Origin: Mycobacterium sp. IS-1264
GTDB taxonomy: Bacteria > Actinomycetota > Actinomycetes > Mycobacteriales > Mycobacteriaceae
DNA: 64,000 bases
Reading direction: 5' to 3'
NCBI RefSeq assembly: GCF_001954195.1
Contig: NZ_MBES01000002.1
Location: 28,374 to 92,373 of the forward strand
This document shows, piece by piece, positions 35,901 through 44,076 of the stretch. Position 1 is the stretch's first letter; every line of letters begins with the position of its first letter. Position numbers and translations under genes: made by a program. A model generated the notes under the pieces. That model was not told where the DNA came from, did no database searches, and worked only from the letters and a program-made list of their open reading frames with translations.

Positions 35901-38234
35901 TCAGAGTTTGCTGACCGGCGCGTGGTTGTGCATCAGCTTCACCCGTCCTGAGCTGCCGAAATCGATCAGCGACATGGCCGATTCGCCGACGCCGGAGACC
36001 TCCTCGACCCGGCCCAGCCCGTACTTGTCGTGGGTAACCCGGTCACCGGGCTGCAGCACCAGCAGCGGCCGTTTGCCCGCCCCCGAGCGAGTCGGCGCCG
36101 CGCGCGGTGCACCGAACCGGCCGGCCCCGCTGACCGGAGCGCTGAACGACGATGTGGGCGCGCTGCGCCGCCAGTCGATGAGCTCCTGCGGGATCTCGCG
36201 AAGGAACCGGGACTCCGGATTGAGCATGGGCTGTCCCCACGAGGACCGGACGATGGCCCGGCTCACGTACAGCCGCTGGCGGGCCCGGGTGATGCCGACG
36301 TAGGCCAGCCGCCGCTCCTCGGAGAGCTCCGTTGGATCGTCGAGCGCCCGCATGTGCGGGAACATCCCGTCCTCCCAACCGGTGACGAACACCACCGGGA
36401 ATTCCAGACCCTTCGCGGTATGCAGCGTCATCATCGTGACCATGCCGGCGCCCTCTTCGGGGATCTCGTCGCTGTCGGAGACCAGCGACACCCTTTCCAG
36501 GAACGCCGCCAGCACACCGGTGTCCGGCACGTCTTCGTCCTCGGTCTGCAGAGACTCGTCGAGCGCGGCGGCATTGGCCTGATCGATGCTGAATTCGTGT
36601 GCGACGCTTACCAGTTCGTTCAGGTTGTCCAGCCGGGCCAGTTCCTGCGGATCGCTCGAGGATTCCAGCTCCCTGCGGTATCCGGTGCGCTCCAGCACCA
36701 ACTCGACCAGATCGCCGAGGTCGTCGTCAAGGCGGCCCCGCAAGTCGTCCAGCATCTCGACGAATCCCGAGATCGCCTTCTCGGCACGGGTATTGAGCAT
36801 CGGCACCCTACCCTCGGCCGCGGCGACGAGCGCATCGGCGAAGCTTGCCCCGGTGTTCTCGGCATACACGGCCACGCACGCCTCGGCGCGATCTCCGATG
36901 CCCCGGCGCGGGGTGTTGAGGATGCGCCGCATGCTGACTGCGTCGCCGGGATTGTCCAGCACCCGCAGGTAGGCCACGATGTCGCGGATCTCCTTGCGCT
37001 CGTAAAAGCGCACTCCCCCAACGACTTTGTATGGAATCCCGGCGCGGATGAACACCTCTTCCAGCGACCGCGACGAGTTGTTGGTGCGGTAGAAGACGGC
37101 GACGTCGTTGTAGGTGATCTCGCCGCGCTCGGCGAGTGCGTCGATTTCTTCGGCGACGAACCTGGCCTCGTCGTGTTCGTTGTCGGCGACGTAGCCGACG
37201 ATCAGCTCGCCTTCCCCGGCGTCGGTCCACAACCGCTTCTCCCGGCGCCCGGAGTTGCGGGCGATCACCGAGTTGGCCGCCGACAGAATGTTCTGCGTCG
37301 AGCGGTAATTCTGTTCCAGCAGAATGGTTTTCGCATCGGGGTAGTCGCGTTCGAAGTCCTCGATGTTGCGGATCGTGGCGCCGCGGAACGCGTAGATCGA
37401 CTGATCGGCGTCGCCGACCACGCACAGTTCCGCGGGCGGCACGTCATCGGGCGAATCCGGCGGACCCCCGCGACCGACCAGCTCCCGAACCAGCACGTAC
37501 TGCGCATGGTTGGTGTCCTGGTATTCGTCGACCAGCACATGGCGGAACCGGCGCCGGTAGTACTGCGCGATCTCCGGGAAGGTCTGCAACACCGCCACCG
37601 TCTCCCCGATCAGATCGTCGAAGTCGAGCGCGTTGGCCGTGCGCAGGCGGCGCTGATACTCGGCGTAGACGGATGCGACGGTGCGGGCCAGGTCATCGGA
37701 TTCGTCCGACAGGTTCGCCAGCGCCTGATCGGGGTCGATCAATTCGTTCTTCAGGTTGGAGATGGCGTTGGCCAGCAGCCGCGGCGAATACCTCTTGATG
37801 TCGAGCCCCATGTCGCGGCCGATCATCTGCAGTAGGCGCCGGGAATCGTCGGCGTCGTAGATCGAGAAGTTGGAATTGAGGCCTTTGATCAGGGACGCCT
37901 GATTGCGCAGGATGCGAACGCACGTCGAGTGAAACGTCGACACCCACATCGCGCGCGCCCGGTTGCCGACCAGCCGCACCACGCGTTCGCGCATTTCGGC
38001 GGCCGCCTTGTTGGTGAACGTGATGGCCAGGACCTGGCCCACCCCGACGCCGCGTGCGGCGATCAGGTACGCGATGCGCCGCGTCAATACCGCAGTCTTG
38101 CCCGAACCCGCACCGGCGACGATCAGCAGCGGTGCGCCTTGGTGCACCACCGCTTGGCGCTGTTGTGGGTTGAGGTCGTCGAGCAGACGGTCCGCTTCGG
38201 GGGCGGGCTTGGTATCGGTCGCGTGCACACTCAT
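35901..38234 (-). CDS. uvrD1: ATP-dependent DNA helicase UvrD1 (PcrA type)
   Basis: A 777-residue superfamily-1 helicase. Walker A GAGSGKT is at residues 41-47, after the Q-motif LNPQQRQAV. Motif II is DEYQDTNHAQY, motif III VVGDADQSIYAFRGA, motif IV LEQNYRSTQNIL, and motifs V-VI MTLHTAKGLEFPVVF and VGITRAR. The C-terminal 65 residues hold a Tudor-like tail (VTHDKYGLGRVEEV) that in mycobacteria contacts RNA polymerase or Ku. It unwinds DNA in nucleotide-excision and other repair. Ku and LigD are encoded 15-20 kb away in the same window. Confidence 0.96.
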   Translation of the reverse strand: MSVHATDTKPAPEADRLLDDLNPQQRQAVVHQGAPLLIVAGAGSGKTAVLTRRIAYLIAARGVGVGQVLAITFTNKAAAEMRERVVRLVGNRARAMWVSTFHSTCVRILRNQASLIKGLNSNFSIYDADDSRRLLQMIGRDMGLDIKRYSPRLLANAISNLKNELIDPDQALANLSDESDDLARTVASVYAEYQRRLRTANALDFDDLIGETVAVLQTFPEIAQYYRRRFRHVLVDEYQDTNHAQYVLVRELVGRGGPPDSPDDVPPAELCVVGDADQSIYAFRGATIRNIEDFERDYPDAKTILLEQNYRSTQNILSAANSVIARNSGRREKRLWTDAGEGELIVGYVADNEHDEARFVAEEIDALAERGEITYNDVAVFYRTNNSSRSLEEVFIRAGIPYKVVGGVRFYERKEIRDIVAYLRVLDNPGDAVSMRRILNTPRRGIGDRAEACVAVYAENTGASFADALVAAAEGRVPMLNTRAEKAISGFVEMLDDLRGRLDDDLGDLVELVLERTGYRRELESSSDPQELARLDNLNELVSVAHEFSIDQANAAALDESLQTEDEDVPDTGVLAAFLERVSLVSDSDEIPEEGAGMVTMMTLHTAKGLEFPVVFVTGWEDGMFPHMRALDDPTELSEERRLAYVGITRARQRLYVSRAIVRSSWGQPMLNPESRFLREIPQELIDWRRSAPTSSFSAPVSGAGRFGAPRAAPTRSGAGKRPLLVLQPGDRVTHDKYGLGRVEEVSGVGESAMSLIDFGSSGRVKLMHNHAPVSKL

Positions 38235-38407
38235 GTCTGTCCAAACTTACCGCTGACCGCCGACGCGAACCGGCCGGTCCGGCACGTCCGGGCGATCTTT
38301 TTCGCCGGGCCGCAGCCGGGCGTGTCCCGGGGGGCGCCTTGCCGCGTCTTGAGGGGTTGCGGACGGCTGTTACATGCGTTTTTGCAACGGATCCGCCCCT
38401 GATTGGC

Positions 38408-38413
38408 TAGACT
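38408..38413 (+). promoter_or_regulatory. -10 hexamer before the chorismate mutase leader
   Basis: TAGACT fits the mycobacterial SigA -10 pattern TAnnnT. Its end is 7 nt before the GTG at 38421, so transcription would begin at or beside that GTG. No good -35 is visible. TTGCAA at 38382 is 20 nt away, slightly too far. Confidence 0.5.
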
Positions 38414-38420
38414 CGGTCTC

Positions 38421-38480
38421 GTGCTCAACGCGCGTCGTCGATTTTTCTATGGGTACCCGCTAGCGGTGCCCGTGGTCTAG
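38421..38480 (+). CDS. Candidate leaderless leader peptide with Phe-Phe-Tyr-Gly-Tyr
   Basis: A 19-codon frame reads MLNARRRFFYGYPLAVPVV and stops at TAG 38478-38480, 70 bp upstream of the chorismate mutase ATG. It holds two Phe and two Tyr codons within five, including TTT and TAT, which are rare in this GC-rich genome. A -10 hexamer ends 7 nt before its GTG, so it could be translated leaderless. A hairpin follows at 38492-38524. The arrangement resembles a transcription-attenuation leader sensing the aromatic amino acids whose synthesis needs the downstream enzyme. It is read from sequence only. Confidence 0.5.
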   Translation: MLNARRRFFYGYPLAVPVV

Positions 38481-38491
38481 CTGCCGTCGCA

Positions 38492-38524
38492 GAGCCCCGT
38501 GGTCCGCTTCCGGATTCGGGGCTC
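38492..38524 (+). terminator. Attenuator-like hairpin upstream of chorismate mutase
   Basis: GAGCCCCG (38492-38499) pairs with CGGGGCTC (38517-38524) around a 17-nt loop. A moderately T-rich stretch (GTCTCTTGTGTG) follows. An earlier alternative hairpin (GGGTACC/GGTGCCC, 38451-38471) overlaps the end of the leader ORF. The pair could switch depending on ribosome position, but the antiterminator fold is not clearly resolved by eye. Confidence 0.5.
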
Positions 38525-38550
38525 GTCTCTTGTGTGAGGCCTGATACCGG

Positions 38551-38868
38551 ATGAGACCAGAACCCCCACATCACGAGAATGCGGAGTTTGCAGAGATGAA
38601 CATGGAAATGCTCGAAACGGAACAACCCGCCGACATCGACGCGTTGCGCGAAGAGATCGACCGGTTGGACGCCGAGATCCTCGCCGCGGTGAAGCGACGA
38701 GCCGAAGTATCACAGGCGATTGGCAAGGTCCGGATGGCGTCCGGCGGCACCCGGCTGGTGCACAGCCGCGAGATGAAGGTCATCGAGCGGTACAGCGAGC
38801 TCGGTCCGGACGGCAAGGATCTGGCAATGCTGTTGCTGCGACTGGGCAGGGGCCGGCTCGGCCACTAG
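38551..38868 (+). CDS. Chorismate mutase, AroQ-delta type
   Basis: A 105-residue all-helical chorismate mutase that converts chorismate to prephenate for Phe and Tyr synthesis. The helices carry IDALREEIDRLDAEILAAVKRRAEVSQAIGK and LVHSREMKVIERYSELG, and the protein ends LLLRLGRGRLGH. It is nearly identical in layout to intracellular M. tuberculosis chorismate mutase (Rv0948c), which gains activity by binding DAHP synthase through that C-terminus. An internal ATG at 38596 would give a 90-residue form. A putative attenuator lies in the leader. Confidence 0.93.
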   Translation: MRPEPPHHENAEFAEMNMEMLETEQPADIDALREEIDRLDAEILAAVKRRAEVSQAIGKVRMASGGTRLVHSREMKVIERYSELGPDGKDLAMLLLRLGRGRLGH

Positions 38869-38922
38869 CGGCCGGACACGCGGGACCTGGCTGGTGCCCC
38901 AACGCCGCATTAGGGTCGAGCC

Positions 38923-40587
38923 ATGACCTCCCTGCGAACGATCCCCGACATCACCGCCAGCCCGGCGTGGGAAGCCCTGCGCAGGCATCACGATCAAATC
39001 GGACAGACGCATCTTCGCCAGTTCTTCGCCGAAGATCCCGATCGCGGCCGCGACCTCACCGTCGCGGTGGGCGACCTCTACATCGACTACAGCAAGCACC
39101 GCATCACCCGGGAAACGCTGCGGCTGCTGCTCGATCTGGCCCGCGCGGCCGGCCTCGAGGAGCATCGCGACCAGATGTTTTCCGGTGCACACATCAACAC
39201 CTCGGAGGATCGCGCGGTATTGCACACCGCGCTGCGGCTGCCCCGCGACGCCGAGCTGGTGGTGGATGGCCAAAACGTCGTCGAGGACGTGCACTCCGTG
39301 CTGGATGCCATGGGCGACTTCACCGATCGGCTGCGCAGCGGCGAATGGACCGGGGCCACCGGGAAACGGATCACGACGGTCGTCAACATCGGCATCGGGG
39401 GGTCGGACCTGGGCCCGGTAATGGTGTATCAGGCGTTGCGCCACTACGTTGATGCCGGTATTTCGGCGCGCTTCGTGTCCAACGTCGATCCCGCGGACCT
39501 GATCGCGAAATTGGCCGATTTAGACCCTGCCACAACGCTTTTCATCGTCGCCTCCAAGACGTTCTCGACACTGGAGACGCTGACCAATGCGACCGCGGCC
39601 CGCCGCTGGCTGACGGGCGCACTCGGCGACGCCGCGGTGGCAAAGCATTTCGTGGCCGTCTCCACCAACAAGCGCTTGGTCGACGACTTCGGCATCAACA
39701 CCGACAACATGTTCGGGTTCTGGGACTGGGTCGGTGGCCGCTATTCGGTCGATTCGGCGATCGGCCTGTCGCTGATGGCCACCATCGGCCGGCAAGCTTT
39801 CGCTGATTTTCTGTCCGGATTCCACATCGTCGACCGGCATTTCAAGACCGCGCCGCTGGAGGCCAACGCTCCCGCGCTGCTCGGCCTCATCGGTTTGTGG
39901 TACTCCAACTTCATGGGCGCGCAATCGCGTGCTGTGCTGCCGTATTCCAACGACCTGGCGCGTTTCGCGGCCTATCTGCAACAGCTCACCATGGAATCCA
40001 ACGGCAAGTCGACGCGCGCCGACGGCACGCCCGTCACCACCGACACCGGCGAAATCTATTGGGGCGAACCGGGAACCAACGGCCAGCACGCCTTCTATCA
40101 ACTGCTGCATCAGGGCACTCGACTGGTACCGGCCGACTTCATCGGCTTCAGCCAGCCGCTCGACGACCTACCCACCGTCGAAGGCACCGGCAGCATGCAC
40201 GACCTGTTGATGAGCAACTTCTTCGCCCAGACCCAGGTGCTGGCGTTCGGCAAGACCGCGGAAGAAATCGCCGCCGAAGGCACACCCGCCGACGTCGTGC
40301 CGCACAAGGTCATGCCCGGCAATCGCCCGTCGACCTCGATCCTGGCGGACCGGCTCACGCCGTCGGTGCTCGGTCAGCTGATCGCGCTTTACGAGCATCA
40401 GGTGTTCACCGAGGGCGTGATCTGGGGAATCGACTCGTTCGACCAATGGGGCGTGGAGCTGGGCAAGACGCAGGCGAAGGCGCTGCTTCCGGTGATCACC
40501 GGCGATGGTTCCCCTGAGCCGCAGTCGGACAGCTCGACCGACGCGCTCGTCCGCCGCTACCGCACGGAACGGGGCCGGACCAGCTGA
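38923..40587 (+). CDS. pgi: Glucose-6-phosphate isomerase
   Basis: A 554-residue enzyme interconverting glucose-6-phosphate and fructose-6-phosphate. Landmarks are [27 protein letters not shown] (phosphate binding), [29 protein letters not shown] (active-site Glu and His) and the C-terminal signature [17 protein letters not shown] with the catalytic Lys. It is complete. It starts 54 bp after chorismate mutase on the same strand. A long hairpin follows its stop. Confidence 0.97.
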   Translation: MTSLRTIPDITASPAWEALRRHHDQIGQTHLRQFFAEDPDRGRDLTVAVGDLYIDYSKHRITRETLRLLLDLARAAGLEEHRDQMFSGAHINTSEDRAVLHTALRLPRDAELVVDGQNVVEDVHSVLDAMGDFTDRLRSGEWTGATGKRITTVVNIGIGGSDLGPVMVYQALRHYVDAGISARFVSNVDPADLIAKLADLDPATTLFIVASKTFSTLETLTNATAARRWLTGALGDAAVAKHFVAVSTNKRLVDDFGINTDNMFGFWDWVGGRYSVDSAIGLSLMATIGRQAFADFLSGFHIVDRHFKTAPLEANAPALLGLIGLWYSNFMGAQSRAVLPYSNDLARFAAYLQQLTMESNGKSTRADGTPVTTDTGEIYWGEPGTNGQHAFYQLLHQGTRLVPADFIGFSQPLDDLPTVEGTGSMHDLLMSNFFAQTQVLAFGKTAEEIAAEGTPADVVPHKVMPGNRPSTSILADRLTPSVLGQLIALYEHQVFTEGVIWGIDSFDQWGVELGKTQAKALLPVITGDGSPEPQSDSSTDALVRRYRTERGRTS

Positions 40588-40600
40588 GAATCGTTCGCGC

Positions 40601-40654
40601 GAGTGTGAATCTCACGACGCGACACGCCGTGAAACCGTCGTCAGATTCACACTC
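40601..40654. terminator. Long inverted repeat between convergent pgi and SDR genes
   Basis: GAGTGTGAATCT (40601-40612) pairs with AGATTCACACTC (40643-40654). After one C/C mismatch, ACGACG pairs with CGTCGT (40614-40619 with 40636-40641). The result is an 18-bp stem with a 16-nt loop. It sits 13 bp after the pgi stop and just before the SDR stop, as expected for a bidirectional terminator. Similar arms occur in other mycobacterial intergenic regions as I recall. Confidence 0.7.
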
Positions 40655-40662
40655 GACGGGCT

Positions 40663-41412
40663 TTAGGCGAATCGCTTGGTCAGTGGGGGCGGCAGCACCC
40701 GGATGAGTTGCACCAGCGGCGCCCACGGCCACCGCGGCACGACGGCCCGGCCGGGCTCGCGCTCGATGGCGTCGACCAGTGCCTTGACGCCAGTTTCGTT
40801 GTCCACCATCAGCATTGTGCTGGCCGACTTGGCCGTCATCTCCGATTCGATGTAGCCGGGCTCGATCGCCGTCACCTTGATGGGCCCTTTGGCGTACTCG
40901 GCGCGCAGCGATTCGCCCAGCGAGGTCAGCCCGGCTTTGCTTGCGCAGTAGGCGGCTTTGACGCCGGGCACGCCCTTGTTGCCCAGCACCGAGGAGATGA
41001 GAACCAAATGCCCCGATCCGCTCTTGGCGAACATCTCCAGCGCAGTCTCGATCTGCACCAGCGCGGCGACCAGGTTGGTCTCGATGGTCGCTTTGTTCGC
41101 CCACAGCTTGCCCGACCCGAGCTTGGCGCCCTTGCCGATGCCGGCGTTGACGATGATGCGGTCGATGCCGCCGAGTTCGTCGCTGAGTTCGGCGAATACC
41201 TTGGGCACCTGTTCGTGGTCGTTGACGTCCAACTCGGCGACCGCGATCTTGATGCCTGGATACTGTTGGGCCAGTTCGCCTTTCAGCTCGTCAAGCCTGT
41301 CGGTGCGCCGGGCGCACAGGGCCAGGTCACGCCCCTTGGCCGCGAAGGAACGCGCCATCCCGGCGCCCAGGCCGGAGCTGGCGCCGGTGATGAGAATCTT
41401 CTGGCGAGTCAC
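40663..41412 (-). CDS. Short-chain dehydrogenase/reductase
   Basis: A 249-residue classical SDR. The Rossmann motif is ILITGASSGLGAGMAR, followed by the cofactor-selecting CARRTDRLDEL, IIVNAGIGKG, the catalytic Ser in LVLISSVLG and the YCASKAG active-site Tyr/Lys. Arg-rich cofactor-binding residues suggest NADP(H). The substrate is unknown. The GTG start at 41412 puts the Rossmann strand right at the N-terminus. It corresponds to Rv0945. It precedes nothing on its strand except the pgi-side hairpin, while the Fpg gene lies upstream 41 bp away. Confidence 0.85.
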   Translation of the reverse strand: MTRQKILITGASSGLGAGMARSFAAKGRDLALCARRTDRLDELKGELAQQYPGIKIAVAELDVNDHEQVPKVFAELSDELGGIDRIIVNAGIGKGAKLGSGKLWANKATIETNLVAALVQIETALEMFAKSGSGHLVLISSVLGNKGVPGVKAAYCASKAGLTSLGESLRAEYAKGPIKVTAIEPGYIESEMTAKSASTMLMVDNETGVKALVDAIEREPGRAVVPRWPWAPLVQLIRVLPPPLTKRFA

Positions 41413-41453
41413 TCGGGCAGCATATCGAGGGGGATCGGCTCGCAGTCGGGCGA

Positions 41454-42317
41454 CTACTTGAGCAGCCGTGACAAGCGCCGGTCCGCCAGCACCTTGCCGC
41501 CCGTCTGGCAGGTCGGGCAGTACTGAAAAGACTTGTCCGCGAACGACACTTCGCGCACGGTGTCGCCACACACCGGACACGGCAACCCCGTTCGCGCGTG
41601 CACCCGCAATCCGGAACGCTTCTCCCCTTTGAGGGTGGCCGCCCCCTGGCCGACGGACCGGGCCACCGCGTCGGTCAGAACCGACACCATCGCGTCGTGT
41701 AACGCGGTGAGCTGCTCGCTCGTGAGCTTCCCGGCCGTGGCGAACGGCGAAATCTTGGCGACATGCAGGATTTCGTCGCTGTAGGCGTTGCCGATACCGG
41801 CAATCACCTTTTGGTCGGTGATGACGGTTTTGATCCGGCCGGTGTTGCCGGCCAACACCCCGGCCAGGTCGTCGGCGCCCAGCTCGAGCGCGTCCGGGCC
41901 GAGCGCGGCGATGCCCGGCACCTGCCGCGGATCGTCGACCAGCCACACGGCCAGTCGCTTCTGGGTCCCGGCCTCGGTGAGGTCGAAACCCGGCGCGGCA
42001 CCGGGGTCGCCGAGGTGGACACGCAGCGCGATCGCCCCCTTGCCCGGTCGCAACGGCGCCGCGGCCAGCTTGTCGGACCACCGCAGCCACCCCGCACGCG
42101 ACAGGTGGGTGATCAAGAACAACTCGTCGACCTGCAGGCCCAGGTATTTGCCCCATCGCCCGGCCCCGGTAACGGCCCGGCCGTGCAGCGCGCTCGTCGG
42201 CGGGTCAAAGGTTTTCAACACCGACAACGCCGCGACATCGACGCGGCCCACCGTTAAACCGACCGCATGGCGGCGCAGATGGTCCGCTAACGCTTCGACC
42301 TCGGGAAGTTCGGGCAC
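41454..42317 (-). CDS. Fpg/Nei-family DNA glycosylase, full length
   Basis: A 287-residue bifunctional base-excision glycosylase. It begins MPELPEVE, giving the catalytic Pro1 (after Met removal) and Glu2. The helix-two-turn-helix is KVIAGIGNAYSDEILHVAKISPF, and the C-terminal zinc finger has Cys in PCPVCGDTVREV and QYCPTCQT. It should remove oxidised bases. In M. tuberculosis the counterpart Rv0944 is a short C-terminal remnant as I recall. The intact gene here, next to cobF, represents the ancestral state. Confidence 0.9.
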   Translation of the reverse strand: MPELPEVEALADHLRRHAVGLTVGRVDVAALSVLKTFDPPTSALHGRAVTGAGRWGKYLGLQVDELFLITHLSRAGWLRWSDKLAAAPLRPGKGAIALRVHLGDPGAAPGFDLTEAGTQKRLAVWLVDDPRQVPGIAALGPDALELGADDLAGVLAGNTGRIKTVITDQKVIAGIGNAYSDEILHVAKISPFATAGKLTSEQLTALHDAMVSVLTDAVARSVGQGAATLKGEKRSGLRVHARTGLPCPVCGDTVREVSFADKSFQYCPTCQTGGKVLADRRLSRLLK

Positions 42318-42320
42318 GCG

Positions 42321-43085
42321 TCAAGTCTGCCAGCCGCAGGCCCTCAGCAAATAGGTGTCCATGATCCAGCCGTGCCGCGCGCGGGCTTCGGCTCGCACCT
42401 CCGCGATGCGCGCCCCGACTTCACCGACCGTGCCGGCGACCAGCAGTTCGTCCCCGGTGCCCAGGTAGGCGCCCCACCAGATGGCGGTGTCCGGCGGGCA
42501 TTGCAGAAACGAGCACTCGGCGTCCAGCATCACCACCGCCGAGCCGGACAAACCGTGCGCGCGCAGCTGCCTGCCCGTGGTGATCAGAACCGGTTCGCCG
42601 ACGTCGTTGAGCGGGATGCGGTGCCGGGCCGTCAGCGCCTGCACCGCCGTGATTCCCGGAATGACGTCGAAGGTGAAGTCCACCTCGGCCGCGACCGCGC
42701 CGAGGATGCGCAGCGTGCTGTCATACAGCGACGGATCCCCCCAGGCCAGGAAGGCCCCGACGTCGTCGGGCCCCAGCTCGGTGCGGATTGCCGTCGCCCA
42801 GATCCGGGTGCGCGCCGCGTGCCACTCGGACACCGCGTCCCGGTAGTCGGCGTCGCTCGAGCGCTTGGGATCGACCAACTCGACGAAGCGATAGCCCGGC
42901 TCGCGGATGAACCGCGTGCAGATCAGCCGCCGCAGCGCCACCAGGTCGCTTTTCGCTTCGCCCTTGTCCATCGCGAAGAACACCTGCGTGTCGTTGAGCG
43001 CCTCGATCGCCTGATTGGTCAGGTAGTCCGGGTTTCCGACGCCGATGCCGATCACGTGAAGATGCCGACCCACGCTGCCAGTCAA
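42321..43085 (-). CDS. cobF: Precorrin-6A synthase (deacetylating)
   Basis: A 254-residue SAM-dependent methyltransferase of the cobalamin pathway that methylates C-1 and removes acetate in making precorrin-6A. It has LHVIGIGVGNPDYLTNQAIEAL (tetrapyrrole-methylase N-terminus), FLAWGDPSLYDSTLRIL (SAM loop) and FDVIPGITAVQALTARHRIPLNDVGEPVLITTGR. It fits CobF in length. This gene is absent from the M. tuberculosis complex, where the flanking Rv0943c and Rv0944 are truncated. It lies 4 bp from the Fpg gene on the same strand. Confidence 0.92.
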   Translation of the reverse strand: MTGSVGRHLHVIGIGVGNPDYLTNQAIEALNDTQVFFAMDKGEAKSDLVALRRLICTRFIREPGYRFVELVDPKRSSDADYRDAVSEWHAARTRIWATAIRTELGPDDVGAFLAWGDPSLYDSTLRILGAVAAEVDFTFDVIPGITAVQALTARHRIPLNDVGEPVLITTGRQLRAHGLSGSAVVMLDAECSFLQCPPDTAIWWGAYLGTGDELLVAGTVGEVGARIAEVRAEARARHGWIMDTYLLRACGWQT

Positions 43086-43127
43086 CCGAATCGAAACCCG
43101 AAGGGCCTAGTCGAGACCGTGAGTACC

Positions 43128-43144
43128 CGGTACCATGGGTACCG
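43128..43144. promoter_or_regulatory. Palindromic operator before the AurF-like gene
   Basis: CGGTACC-ATG-GGTACCG is a perfect 7+7 inverted repeat with a 3-bp centre, 26 bp before the ATG of the diiron oxygenase gene and 42 bp upstream of cobF on the other strand. Size and symmetry fit a TetR-family site. No regulator is encoded nearby. Confidence 0.5.
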
Positions 43145-43170
43145 TCTGAAAACCCAACGAAGGGATCAGC

Positions 43171-44076
43171 ATGACCTCAGCGGTGAAGCCAGCCGGGCCA
43201 AGTCGGGAAGAGTTCTCCGATCGTCTGCTGAAGGGCTCCGTCAAAAAGTCCTACGAGCCCGTCGTCGACATCGACTGGGATGCCCCGCTGGACCCGGACA
43301 AGTTCTATCTGCCGCCTCGGCTGGTGTCGCTGTACGGCACGCCGATGTGGGACGAAATGACCCGCGAACAACAAATCGAGCTGTCGCGCCAGGAACTGGT
43401 CAACACGTTGTCCGCCGGCATCTGGTTCGAGAACATGCTCAACCAGGCGCTGCTGCGCACCATCCTGCACGAGGACCCGACCAGCCGGTCCACGCACTAC
43501 AAGCTGACGGAGCTGGGCGACGAGACCCGTCACATGGTCATGTTCGGCAAGGCCATCGAACGCGTCGGCGCCAGGCCGGTGCGCCCGCGATGGGTGCACC
43601 GGATCGTCATCAACGCATTGCCGCTGGCATTCCAGCGTGGCTCGATGCTGTGGGTGGCCGCGCTCATCGGGGAGGAAATCTTCGACTCGCTGCAGCGGCG
43701 GATGATGGACGACCCGGAGCTGCAGCCGATCATCCAGCGGCTCATGCGAATTCACGTCACCGAAGAGGCCCGGCATATCCAGTTCGCGCGCGACGGCGCA
43801 CGCAAACGGGTACGGGAGATGCCCCGGATCAACAAGTTGTTCATGGCCAACATCAACGGGCTCGGCGGCTACTTCTTCCGATACCTGTTCAGCAACCCGG
43901 TTCCGTATGCGCGGGCGGGCCTGGATGCCAAACGTGCGCGCGCGACCGCACGCAGCAGCCCGCACCGCTACGAAATGCAGGTCGCCGGATTCGCTCCGCT
44001 CGCGGCGTTTTTGACCGAGGTTGGCCTGATGGGACCGATCGCGCGCCGCGCCTGGAAGCGCACCAGATTTCTGTGA
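43171..44076 (+). CDS. AurF-like diiron oxygenase
   Basis: A 301-residue helical protein of the AurF (p-aminobenzoate N-oxygenase) family. The four-helix diiron ligands are visible as SRQELVN, KLTELGDETRHMVMF (ExxH), LIGEEIFDSLQ and HVTEEARHIQFAR (ExxH). Family members oxidise aromatic amines or act as fatty-acid and other monooxygenases, and the substrate here is unknown. GAAGGGA precedes the ATG. Its stop overlaps the GTG of a flavin monooxygenase gene by 4 nt, so they probably act together in an oxidative pathway. Confidence 0.85.
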   Translation: MTSAVKPAGPSREEFSDRLLKGSVKKSYEPVVDIDWDAPLDPDKFYLPPRLVSLYGTPMWDEMTREQQIELSRQELVNTLSAGIWFENMLNQALLRTILHEDPTSRSTHYKLTELGDETRHMVMFGKAIERVGARPVRPRWVHRIVINALPLAFQRGSMLWVAALIGEEIFDSLQRRMMDDPELQPIIQRLMRIHVTEEARHIQFARDGARKRVREMPRINKLFMANINGLGGYFFRYLFSNPVPYARAGLDAKRARATARSSPHRYEMQVAGFAPLAAFLTEVGLMGPIARRAWKRTRFL

